In this document: one piece after another, positions 1-5,638 of the stretch
Layout: each line of letters starts with the position of its first letter
How positions within the stretch are numbered: the first letter of the stretch is position 1
Position numbers and translations under genes: made by a program
The notes under the pieces: model-generated
What the model saw: only the letters and a program-made list of their open reading frames with translations
The model's database searches: none
Told to the model about the DNA's origin: nothing
Assembly: GCA_964523725.1 (NCBI GenBank)
Contig: CAZGAU010000252.1
Span: forward strand, 1-5,638
Reading direction: 5' to 3'
From: JADJNW01 sp964523725
Lineage (GTDB): Bacteria > Bacteroidota > Bacteroidia > Chitinophagales > Saprospiraceae
Length of the DNA stretch: 5,638 bases

Positions 1-1254
1 ATGCCTGAAGGAAGTGAATATAATAATAAACCACCAAAAAAAACTGAAGATTTACCTGTATTATCAAAAGAAGAAGTTGAAATACTTTTACAAAATCTGA
101 ATGAAGTAGGAGAAACTACTCAATTAGGGGATTTTTATAACTACCGCTCAGAAGATTTGGACTTGACAATTGAAGAAGGATTGCATCCTCGTAAAGTTAT
201 TTTTCCAGCTTCAAATGATTTAGACGGAGTAGAGGTTTTTGGGATTGATGGAAGTAATCAGCGATTGGATAACCCATGTTTTCATTTTATTTTAGCAAGG
301 GCAGCGATTGTTAATTTTAAATATACAAAAGGGCTTGACAAGCCTTATTTTTATACAAAATTAAAGGATGCAAGCGCAATAGTTCAAATTGATGGTAATA
401 TCTTTACAAACAGTATTAAAGGAATGACTTATGAACGATTATATTCCCTCACTAAGAATGCTCAAAAAGGAAATTCCATTGATATTTATCAGGATTTACT
501 GCAAAATACAAAACAGCGTCCTTTTTTATTAGGGTACGATCATAATGTAAAAGAGAAAAATCCTAGGTCGCATGCTTTGGGTTGGGCTGTTAAATTTATG
601 AATGTCTTAGAGCTCCAATGTTTTGAAGAGATTTCTTCCCACAATTCATTTGTATGCATAAAAGATGGACCATTATTTTCAGCTAGTAGTACTCCCTCTG
701 ATAACTTAGCTGGCTTAAATAACATTATGACTTGGGACAATGGTACTCTTGTTGGGGTTTCAAAAAGGGTATCCGATGCTCGATTATTTTTAGATATTTT
801 TTGCCAGTATCCTGATATAGTTGATTATTATTTTCCTAACCAACACATAACTACTGATACGATAAAATCAATTGGAACAGACTCTTTGATTCTACCTCGA
901 ATAATCAACCCAGGAGAACGTACTCCCTTAATTAAAGCTATTCCCGTAGCTCGCAGAAATTATATTAAGAATAACATGTCACTATTTCCTCTTGTCTGTT
1001 ATTACATGAGAAAAACTAAACCACATAATATTATTCGTTTGGAAGTACCGATTTTTATGTTTAATCGAAACCCAGAGGCAGTTTATAAAGCAATTTCAAT
1101 AGTAGCTTGGCAATTTGAATTAGGTGTAAAGGCTCCTTTAGTTCAATTAGCGGCAGATGAAAGGTGTCAAATTAGCCATGAACTGACTCTTTTAAAACGC
1201 CAAACTGCTTCAATAATTGATAGGAAAAAGTTGCAGATACCTTCATACTATTAA
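1..1254 (+). CDS. nurA: NurA-type nuclease, partner of HerA
   Basis: Predicted NurA-family nuclease of 417 residues, expected to be a metal-dependent DNA nuclease working with the HerA ATPase encoded just downstream. Family signatures appear in the right order: a first acidic motif GIDGS with Asp83 (81-85), a second acidic motif KDGPL with Asp222 (221-225), the GVSK motif with Lys255 (252-255), IRLEVP (345-350), and a C-terminal block APLVQLAADE (378-387). NurA proteins form a toroidal dimer that sits on the HerA hexamer and trims DNA ends. The first 20 or so residues are hydrophilic and probably disordered. There is no signal peptide or membrane segment, so it should be cytoplasmic. The ATG is the first base of the window, so neither the ribosome site nor a longer upstream start can be checked. 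The gene is very AT-rich compared with genes beyond 3660, which suggests transfer. The family call comes from motifs, without a profile search. Confidence 0.85.
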   Translation: MPEGSEYNNKPPKKTEDLPVLSKEEVEILLQNLNEVGETTQLGDFYNYRSEDLDLTIEEGLHPRKVIFPASNDLDGVEVFGIDGSNQRLDNPCFHFILARAAIVNFKYTKGLDKPYFYTKLKDASAIVQIDGNIFTNSIKGMTYERLYSLTKNAQKGNSIDIYQDLLQNTKQRPFLLGYDHNVKEKNPRSHALGWAVKFMNVLELQCFEEISSHNSFVCIKDGPLFSASSTPSDNLAGLNNIMTWDNGTLVGVSKRVSDARLFLDIFCQYPDIVDYYFPNQHITTDTIKSIGTDSLILPRIINPGERTPLIKAIPVARRNYIKNNMSLFPLVCYYMRKTKPHNIIRLEVPIFMFNRNPEAVYKAISIVAWQFELGVKAPLVQLAADERCQISHELTLLKRQTASIIDRKKLQIPSYY

Positions 1255-1265
1255 ACCTAATTTAA

Positions 1266-3116
1266 ATGAGCGAAAATAAAAAAGACTTTAGCCGTCCAAA
1301 TATTGAAAAGCCTGTTGCAAAACCATATCATGATATTAATACTCCTTTTTCAGTAAACAATAAAGGGGCATATGCTGAGTATATAATCCATGATCCGGAC
1401 AATTTTCCAAACCTTGGTTTAGGTGCGACTATTCTAATTTGGGATTATGACTTTGTGAATAACAGAGATATTTGGATAGCAGGAAATGTAATCGGATTAC
1501 GAGCTGTATCTCCATTTAATCCACAAAGAGAAAGCATGTTGTATCAGAAAGATGATACTTTCAATGAAGTCTATCAACAACTTGAAGAAGTTAATGGACC
1601 TCATACTCACCAACCTATGATAATTGAGATTGGATTATCAAGAGTTATGACAAATTCTGATGAAGATAACACACGATTTTCCATATCCCCTGTGCAAAAA
1701 CCACCCTCTGCCATAAGTAGATTGTTTTTCCCTGATGTTAAAGCAAGTGACGAAGAGAATCGACCGCCATCTTTGGAAGAAATATTAAATATTAGAACGG
1801 AGGGTATTATTCTTGGAATGATTGGTTTTGGTAATGCTCCGTATGAAATTGATAATCAGTTCTTAGAATATAGATGGAACATTGAAAAATTAGACAATAA
1901 ACATACATTCATAGTTGGAGAAAGTGGGTCTGGAAAAACAGTTTTTCTTAAAAATCTTGCATACCAAATTAGGAAACATGGATATAAAGACAGTAAATTA
2001 AACGAAAATAGAATCATTTTTACAGATGTACAAGGTGATATATCCCAACTACTTCTTTGGGACTTGGATAACATCCTTGAGCCTCAATTAGCTTGGCAAG
2101 AAAGAGTTGAGCAAGAATCCATTGAAGATGCAAAAAAGTATTTTGAAAAGTTTCAATTGGTTATTCCCTACATTAAGGATGGGTTGCCGGGCGATGTTCA
2201 AAATCTAAAAGATATGGCTCAGCGTAGAGGTGTTAAAGTTGAAATCATCAGTTTAAGAATGGAAGACTTGTATTCTCCTTCAGAAGTCGAATTTTTATTT
2301 AGAACTTCTTCTGAACAAGTTCCACTGCTTTTGGAGGATATATCTGAAGGATTAATAAATAACAATCAAGAAAGAACTATTTTACGTTATGAACAAGCAA
2401 TTAATAGGTTGTTAAATAATAATACTAATTCTCAGATTACAATGCCTACAAGTGGAATTTCGTATTATCGAAGCACATTTGAGGCAGCTCGTAGAGCATT
2501 AAGATCCCTCCGAGATTATTTTGATTTAGATCAGGATGTTTTAGGAAAAGCCAATAAACCACTGGATGTTTTAAAATGGCAAGGGTCAACTGTTTTCTTT
2601 TTAGACCACCTAAGTCAGGAAGAAAAATTCATGTGGGAAATGCAATTAGTAAAATGGCTTTATGAGAATAAAAAAGAAATATCTAATACCTATGTGTTTT
2701 TTGATGAAGCACATCAAATTATTCCTGCCAGACCAATGGGATTTGGGAATAAAGAAGTTTTTGAACGCTTAAGGTCAAATTTTGAAAAACTGGCGCGAGA
2801 AGGTAGAAAATTTAGAATCAACTTAATTCTTAGTACTCAAAATCCCAAAGACCTTCATGAGATTGTACCTGAGCAATGCCCTACTAAAATTGTAATGAAA
2901 ATTAATCCTAATAATGCGAAAGCAGCTACTATAGATCAGCATTTAGCAAATATTGCAAGTAGTTTTACACAAGGGCAATTTTGGATTCAAAGTCCATTTA
3001 ATGGAACTCCCGATTGGGTTAGAGTGCATTCAGTTGCTCCACCCGTTCCTCATGAACCAATGAATACATTTAGAAACAGGATAGAAGAAGTAGCAGAAAA
3101 AGAAATAAGTAGTTAA
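1266..3116 (+). CDS. herA: HerA-type ATPase / DNA translocase
   Basis: Predicted HerA/FtsK-superfamily P-loop ATPase of 616 residues. HerA forms a hexameric ring that pumps double-stranded DNA and feeds it to NurA. An N-terminal part (about 30-150) occupies the place of the HAS-barrel domain. The ATPase core follows, with Walker A GESGSGKT (218-225, Lys224), DVQGD (254-258), Walker B YVFFDEAH (476-483, Asp480 and Glu481), the HerA-typical AREGRKF (510-516) with a candidate arginine finger, and the polar sensor STQNP (523-527). The region between the Walker motifs (about 260-440) is long and largely helical, perhaps a lineage-specific insertion. The C-terminus (about 570-600) is proline-rich, as in the HerA C-terminal brace. 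The start lies 11 bases after the nurA stop, so the pair is almost certainly one transcription unit. There is no clear Shine-Dalgarno, only an A/T-rich leader. Composition is as AT-rich as nurA. Whether the role is repair or phage defence cannot be decided from sequence alone. Confidence 0.9.
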   Translation: MSENKKDFSRPNIEKPVAKPYHDINTPFSVNNKGAYAEYIIHDPDNFPNLGLGATILIWDYDFVNNRDIWIAGNVIGLRAVSPFNPQRESMLYQKDDTFNEVYQQLEEVNGPHTHQPMIIEIGLSRVMTNSDEDNTRFSISPVQKPPSAISRLFFPDVKASDEENRPPSLEEILNIRTEGIILGMIGFGNAPYEIDNQFLEYRWNIEKLDNKHTFIVGESGSGKTVFLKNLAYQIRKHGYKDSKLNENRIIFTDVQGDISQLLLWDLDNILEPQLAWQERVEQESIEDAKKYFEKFQLVIPYIKDGLPGDVQNLKDMAQRRGVKVEIISLRMEDLYSPSEVEFLFRTSSEQVPLLLEDISEGLINNNQERTILRYEQAINRLLNNNTNSQITMPTSGISYYRSTFEAARRALRSLRDYFDLDQDVLGKANKPLDVLKWQGSTVFFLDHLSQEEKFMWEMQLVKWLYENKKEISNTYVFFDEAHQIIPARPMGFGNKEVFERLRSNFEKLAREGRKFRINLILSTQNPKDLHEIVPEQCPTKIVMKINPNNAKAATIDQHLANIASSFTQGQFWIQSPFNGTPDWVRVHSVAPPVPHEPMNTFRNRIEEVAEKEISS

Positions 3117-3200
3117 TAATAATCTTTATTAATCTATCAAAAAACATCGCAACAGTGATCTATTAAATAAATACTAGATACCGACAAGTAAACCTCTAAC

Positions 3201-3330
3201 ATCCTTTTAGGGTTTTTCACCACCGGTGAATGGCGCATGTTTATCATCGTGTATCCCGGCGGGATGGGTATACGGATTACAAATGGAAGAGATACCTACG
3301 GGATTTTAATAAACCCTGGCATCATAAAAA
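3201..3330 (+). repeat. Decayed palindromic repeat unit 0
   Basis: Degenerate relative of the two better units that follow. ATCCTTTTAGGGTTT near 3201-3215 corresponds to the inner right arm CACCCTTTCAGGGTTT of unit B. GATACCTACGGGATTTTAAT (3291-3310) corresponds to CATCCCTTCGGGATTTTGAT of unit A. The junction CATCATAAAAAATGCC (from 3320) matches the A/B junction at 3486. A small perfect hairpin ATCCC-GGC-GGGAT lies at 3253-3265. The left half of the unit is missing or unrecognisable. The preceding stretch, 3117-3200, is AT-rich spacer after the herA stop, in which I see no gene and no convincing terminator. Confidence 0.55.
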
Positions 3331-3491
3331 ATGCCGAAGGGATGCCATGATAATAGATGCATAAGAATTATAGGGACAAACCCCGAAGGGGGGTAGCTAT
3401 CATGTCACCCTTTCTGAGTTGTTACAAAAACATCATCGCGCGGGCTATCATTATGACATCCCTTCGGGATTTTGATCAGCGTTGACATCAT
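3331..3491 (+). repeat. Palindromic repeat unit A (four mini-hairpins)
   Basis: Full-length unit of about 160 bases. In order it holds ATGCCGAAGGGAT (3331-3343, imperfect stem), CCCC-GAA-GGGG (3381-3391), the degenerate arm TCACCCTTTCTGAGTT (3405-3420), and ATCCC-TTC-GGGAT (3458-3470). The second and third elements are complementary to each other, as are the first and last, so the unit is a nested long palindrome made of short ones. It is followed directly by unit B in the same orientation. No conserved reading frame runs through it. It is probably a non-autonomous intergenic repeat of REP/BIME or MITE type, inferred from structure alone. Confidence 0.85.
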
Positions 3492-3497
3492 AAAAAA

Positions 3498-3657
3498 ATG
3501 CCGAAGGCATGACAGGATGATAGAAAAAACCATTTATTATTGGCAAACCCCGAAGGGGTGATATACATCATGTCACCCTTTCAGGGTTTAACCACCATGA
3601 TACATGGACATTCTATAACCATGCCATCCCTTCGGGATTGGGCGCCATTAAAAAAAA
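3498..3657 (+). repeat. Palindromic repeat unit B (best preserved)
   Basis: The cleanest unit. It contains ATGCC-GAA-GGCAT (3498-3510), CCCC-GAA-GGGG (3548-3558), ACCCT-TTC-AGGGT (within 3573-3589) and ATCCC-TTC-GGGAT (3626-3638). The arms 3545-3561 and 3573-3589 match as reverse complements at 15 of 17 positions, around an 11-base loop (3562-3572), giving a strong central hairpin. The unit ends in an A-tract (3650-3658) just upstream of the next gene. It may act as a transcription barrier or mRNA-end element between herA and that gene, but this is an inference. Confidence 0.9.
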
Positions 3658-3677
3658 ACATTTACACAACTGAACCG

Positions 3678-4142
3678 ATGTACCACGACGACCCACTCAA
3701 TACGTATAAGCGCCACGTGGAGGAATTCCTCCCGCGGGTGTATGCGCGTACGTTCGAGCCGCTGTTTTTTGAGTGGCTGGACCAGCTGAATGCACACGAG
3801 AAGCCTTATTATCCGTGCAATGCGTTTCACTTTGGGTTGTTTGAGGCGCAAACGGAAGATATCTTTGTGGTGTATCTGGTCGGCTCGCCGCATTATAGCC
3901 GGGAGCTGGACGTGTGGAACAAGTGGATAAAGGAGGCGACGTATGAGCCGGCTATCCGGCATAAGTTTTTCCCGATCCCTTTTACGATGATCGACAGCTA
4001 CGATTGGATGGATGCGCATTATCTGGTCTCGCGCGGGCTGCGGGCATATCTGGCGGCTAATCCGTTTGTGGATTGTATGTTTCACAACGCAGAACGCATT
4101 ACGATGGGCTTTGATGATGGGGAAGTGTATAGGATAAAGTGA
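3678..4142 (+). CDS. Unrecognised 154-residue protein
   Basis: I do not recognise this family. The frame is open upstream to 3540, but those 46 extra codons are read entirely through palindromic repeat B and its A-tract. I therefore place the start at the ATG at 3678, giving a protein that begins MYHDDPLNTYKRHVEEF. It is rich in aromatic residues (Tyr, Phe, Trp), has no signal peptide or obvious membrane helix, and is probably cytoplasmic and globular. The C-terminus (NPFVDCMFHNAERITMGFDD, then EVYRIK) is duplicated in a broken copy at 4752-4846. High G+C at third codon positions contrasts with nurA-herA and supports a real, native coding region. No Shine-Dalgarno is visible. The gene may have lost 5' sequence when the repeat inserted, so a truncated protein is possible. 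The cupin gene starts 27 bases after the stop, so co-transcription is likely. Confidence 0.7.
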   Translation: MYHDDPLNTYKRHVEEFLPRVYARTFEPLFFEWLDQLNAHEKPYYPCNAFHFGLFEAQTEDIFVVYLVGSPHYSRELDVWNKWIKEATYEPAIRHKFFPIPFTMIDSYDWMDAHYLVSRGLRAYLAANPFVDCMFHNAERITMGFDDGEVYRIK

Positions 4143-4169
4143 TATAACCTTAAGTATAATTGCTTATTT

Positions 4170-4721
4170 ATGGCGTACAAGGATAAAACCATTCACAATC
4201 CAAAAGTCGGGCAGACGATCCGATTCCTGCAGACGTACAAGGATACCAATGGTGCGCTGCTGGAGATGGAGGCACAGTACGATCCGCAATCGAAGGAGCC
4301 GGCGCCGCATTATCACCCGCATCAGGCGGAAGATTTTACGATCGTGTCGGGAAGTATGACGGTGCGGTTGGGTGGAGCTTTGCGGGTGTTGCAGGCGGGC
4401 GATACCTTGCACATTCCCCGGGGCAAAGTGCACTCGATGTGGAATAACTCGGATGCGCCGGCGACCGTCAACTGGAAAGTGCAGCCGGCAATGGAGACGG
4501 AGTACTTTCTGGAAACGGTGATTGGGCTGGCAATTGATGGCAAAACAGATGCAAAGGGCACGCCCCATCTGCTGCAAGTGGCATTGATGGCGAACCGGTA
4601 CGCGCCGGTGTTTCGCCTGGCAAAACCGCCTTTTGTCGTACAGAAAATATTGTTTGTACTGCTCACGCCGCTTGCGTATTTGCTGGGGTATCGTGCTTCT
4701 TACCAACGGTATATCGATTGA
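4170..4721 (+). CDS. Cupin-domain protein
   Basis: Single-domain cupin (cupin_2 type) of 183 residues. Metal-binding motif 1 is visible as HYHPHQAEDFTIVSG (47-61), giving His47, His49 and Glu54. Motif 2 is GDTLHIPRGKVHSMWN (77-92), giving His88. All four usual metal ligands are therefore present, and the protein should hold a divalent metal. The substrate cannot be read from the sequence. Related cupins include quercetin-dioxygenase-like enzymes, isomerases and sugar-binding proteins. The C-terminal segment (about 157-173, VQKILFVLLTPLAYLLG) is hydrophobic and could be a packing helix or a weak membrane association. The ATG at 4170 gives a start just before the beta-barrel with no Shine-Dalgarno. 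TATAATTG at 4155-4162 resembles the Bacteroidota -7 element TAnnTTTG with one mismatch, but it is too close to the start to be trusted. Gene order suggests an operon with the preceding unknown gene. Confidence 0.85.
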   Translation: MAYKDKTIHNPKVGQTIRFLQTYKDTNGALLEMEAQYDPQSKEPAPHYHPHQAEDFTIVSGSMTVRLGGALRVLQAGDTLHIPRGKVHSMWNNSDAPATVNWKVQPAMETEYFLETVIGLAIDGKTDAKGTPHLLQVALMANRYAPVFRLAKPPFVVQKILFVLLTPLAYLLGYRASYQRYID

Positions 4722-4751
4722 AAAAAGGAAATGATTGAAAGGTATCAGCGC

Positions 4752-4846
4752 TATGGGGTGGCTCATCCCTTGTGGATTGTATGTTTCACAACGCAGAACG
4801 CATTACGATGGGCTTTGATGATGGGGAGGTGCACCGGATGAAATAA
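4752..4846 (+). pseudogene. Broken duplicate of the 3' end of the 3678-4142 gene
   Basis: About 95 bases resemble the last part of the 154-residue gene upstream. Bases 4770-4827 are identical to 4066-4123 over 58 bases. Before this the match is weaker (about 13 of 19 positions), and one base is missing near 4769, which shifts the frame. In the ancestral frame the end reads VDCMFHNAERITMGFDDGEV, then HRMK and a TAA stop, against YRIK and TGA in the intact gene. The 5' three quarters of the copy are absent. An ATG at 4731 with AAAAAAGGAA in front opens a 36-codon frame across the remnant, but it reads the duplicated region in a different frame and is unlikely to be a gene. The arrangement implies that a paralogue once followed the cupin gene, or that a segmental duplication took place. 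Confidence 0.8.
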
Positions 4847-4850
4847 GGAA

Positions 4851-4878
4851 GCCTTCAGGCGACACATCACCTGAAGGC
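4851..4878. terminator. Hairpin terminator between convergent genes
   Basis: A perfect 9-base-pair stem, GCCTTCAGG (4851-4859) with CCTGAAGGC (4870-4878), encloses a 10-base loop. On the plus strand a T-rich run follows at 4885-4896, some bases after the stem. On the minus strand the stem is followed by TTCCTTATTT. It sits between the plus-strand cupin/remnant unit and the minus-strand membrane-protein gene, so it could end transcripts from both sides. The T-tracts are not immediately adjacent, so efficiency is uncertain. Confidence 0.7.
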
Positions 4879-4905
4879 GTACCGTTTCCTATTTTTACAG
4901 GATAA

Positions 4906-5328
4906 TTATTTGCTGCCCCTGCCCAGCATCAGGCCGACCACACCGCCTACGATAGCGGCAATGACGATACTCACAAGAATGTCAACGATGGCGCCGGTTA
5001 AGTTCATGAGGTTCGTAGAGCCGTAGTTAATCATATCATATGTAAAACTAATCAGGAAACCGATCATGGCTCCGGCCTTGGCACCGGTGGCGAAGGTACT
5101 GATGGTCGCCCAACGACCAAATATGACAGCAAATAGTAAGCCAAAAGAAAGGTGCCCCAAGACCATGGGTATCCATTGAAAATCAGCTTGATCTCTCATG
5201 ACCCCGGTGGCGGAGCCCGCGTTCTTTGCAAAGAAACTTTCGAGTGCCATGCCGTAAATCAAAAAACCAAGAATGAAGGCGACGATACCTCCTACGAGTC
5301 CAGCTACAATAATTTTGTTGGTATTCAT
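4906..5328 (-). CDS. Small four-helix membrane protein
   Basis: Predicted inner-membrane protein of 140 residues with four hydrophobic helices at about 6-27, 52-71, 79-100 and 112-136, and short charged ends (MNTNK and GRGSK). The first helix carries GFLIYG, and the helices are rich in Gly and Ala (GGIVAF, GAKAGAMIG, AAIVGGVVG), implying tight packing. Similar small proteins in Bacteroidota are mostly uncharacterised. The layout recalls DUF1761-type proteins, but that is only a resemblance from memory. No catalytic motif is visible. The gene is convergent with the cupin unit and ends about 27 bases beyond the shared hairpin. The start at 5328 is chosen because it is the only upstream ATG that leaves the first helix intact. 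It has an A-rich leader instead of a Shine-Dalgarno, and it lies inside a 15-base tandem duplication. Confidence 0.8.
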   Translation of the reverse strand: MNTNKIIVAGLVGGIVAFILGFLIYGMALESFFAKNAGSATGVMRDQADFQWIPMVLGHLSFGLLFAVIFGRWATISTFATGAKAGAMIGFLISFTYDMINYGSTNLMNLTGAIVDILVSIVIAAIVGGVVGLMLGRGSK

Positions 5329-5340
5329 TTTGTTGGTATT
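5311..5340 (-). repeat. 15-base tandem duplication over a start codon
   Basis: Bases 5311-5325 and 5326-5340 are two adjacent copies of a 15-base unit differing at one position. Read on the minus strand, the unit is AATACCAACAAAAT plus G or T. The first copy on that strand supplies the untranslated leader and the start codon, and the second encodes residues 2-6 (NTNKI). The period is a multiple of three, so the frame is kept. It probably arose by replication slippage. Confidence 0.85.
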
Positions 5341-5525
5341 TATGAAAGAATAATTTAATTCCGAAAAATAGTTAATTCACCGTATAGACTTCTGGTTTTC
5401 TTGTGTAAAATTATATTTATTTTTTTATACTTAAAAACGAGGTTCTTTTCTCAACCGTGTTTCTACAGGGACAGGGTGTAATCAAAACGCTGTGTTCCCG
5501 GGAAGAGGCACCGCTGAGGAATAAA
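5329..5525. other. AT-rich spacer and probable promoter region
   Basis: No gene is supported here. The stretch from 5329 to about 5440 is strongly AT-rich and should hold the promoter of the minus-strand membrane-protein gene. On that strand TATTTTTC (plus 5363-5370) is one base from the Bacteroidota -7 element TAnnTTTG, but I find no good -33 TTTG at the right spacing, so no promoter is called. From about 5440 the base content rises towards the repeat copy, with no structure I can name. Confidence 0.35.
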
Positions 5526-5638
5526 ATGCCGAAGGCATGGTAGGATGGTAGAAAAAACCATTCACAATTGGCAAACCCCGAAGGGGGGATATACATCATG
5601 TCACCCTTTCAGGGTTGTCACAAAAACATCATCGCGCG
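5526..5638 (+). repeat. Palindromic repeat unit C, cut by window end
   Basis: Same family and orientation as units A and B, but about 1.9 kb away. It has ATGCC-GAA-GGCAT (5526-5538), CCCC-GAA-GGGG in arm 5573-5589, and the complementary arm TCACCCTTTCAGGGTT (5601-5616). The left half is nearly identical to unit B. The right end, ACAAAAACATCATCGCGCG (5620-5638), matches unit A (from 3424) instead. The unit should continue past the window to an ATCCCTTCGGGAT element. It overlaps a 60-codon minus-strand frame that I do not consider a gene. Confidence 0.88.

Noticed and set aside
3201..3657. CRISPR array
   Set aside because: The units are about 160 bases, adjoin without unique spacers, diverge from each other and are internally palindromic. 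No cas gene is present.
3648..4085. 145-codon minus-strand frame opposite the unknown 154-residue gene
   Set aside because: Arg/His/Ile-rich composition typical of an antisense shadow, and it begins in the repeat A-tract. The plus-strand frame has balanced protein-like composition and a duplicated tail.
4185..4199. 15-base identity between the start of the cupin gene and repeat unit C (5554-5568)
   Set aside because: It is short, A-rich and not extended on either side, and the cupin frame is normal there. Chance similarity is sufficient.
4164..4766. 200-codon open frame on the minus strand opposite the cupin gene
   Set aside because: It is rich in Arg, His and Cys with no domain signal, and lies opposite a gene with a complete cupin metal site. 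It is an artefact of high G+C at third positions.
4731..4841. 36-codon frame with a purine-rich sequence before its ATG
   Set aside because: It reads the duplicated gene tail in a shifted frame, giving an unrelated peptide. A pseudogene remnant explains it better.
5417..5599. 60-codon minus-strand frame near the window end
   Set aside because: Its N-terminal part is read through repeat unit C, and the rest shows no protein-like features or start signal.

Overview
The window looks like chromosomal DNA from a Bacteroidota bacterium, possibly of the Chitinophaga group. This rests on start codons without Shine-Dalgarno sequences, AT-rich spacers, and intergenic palindromic repeats built on CCCCGAAGGGG and ATCCCTTCGGGAT cores, which I associate from memory with that group. 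The placement is an inference, since no rRNA or marker gene is present.

Region 1 (1-3116) is a two-gene, same-strand, very AT-rich cassette. It encodes a NurA-type nuclease, followed 11 bases later by a HerA-type hexameric ATPase/DNA translocase. HerA and NurA are partners in DNA end processing in archaea, and related HerA-nuclease pairs act in antiphage defence in bacteria. The cassette is far more AT-rich than the genes on the other side of the repeats (hand counts of G+C: 18/60 at 1-60 and 15/60 at 2341-2400, against 33/60 at 4201-4260). It is therefore probably a horizontally acquired repair or defence module.

Region 2 (3117-3677) has no gene. From about 3201 it holds a head-to-tail array of long palindromic repeat units (one decayed, two good). 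Each good unit has four short hairpins whose loops read GAA, GAA, TTC, TTC, and the middle pair folds into a longer hairpin. A further copy, cut by the window edge, lies at 5526-5638. I see no transposase in the window.

Region 3 (3678-4846) is GC-richer. It holds an unrecognised 154-residue protein, a cupin-domain protein 27 bases downstream, and then a broken duplicate of the 3' end of the first gene, including a 58-base perfect repeat. A hairpin at 4851-4878 separates this from region 4.

Region 4 (4906-5328, minus strand) encodes a convergent small protein with four predicted membrane helices. Its start codon lies in a 15-base tandem duplication. The rest, to the window end, is an AT-rich spacer followed by the last repeat copy.

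The strongest functional statement is the NurA-HerA pair. The most unusual features are the nested-hairpin repeat family and the duplicated gene tail flanking the cupin gene.
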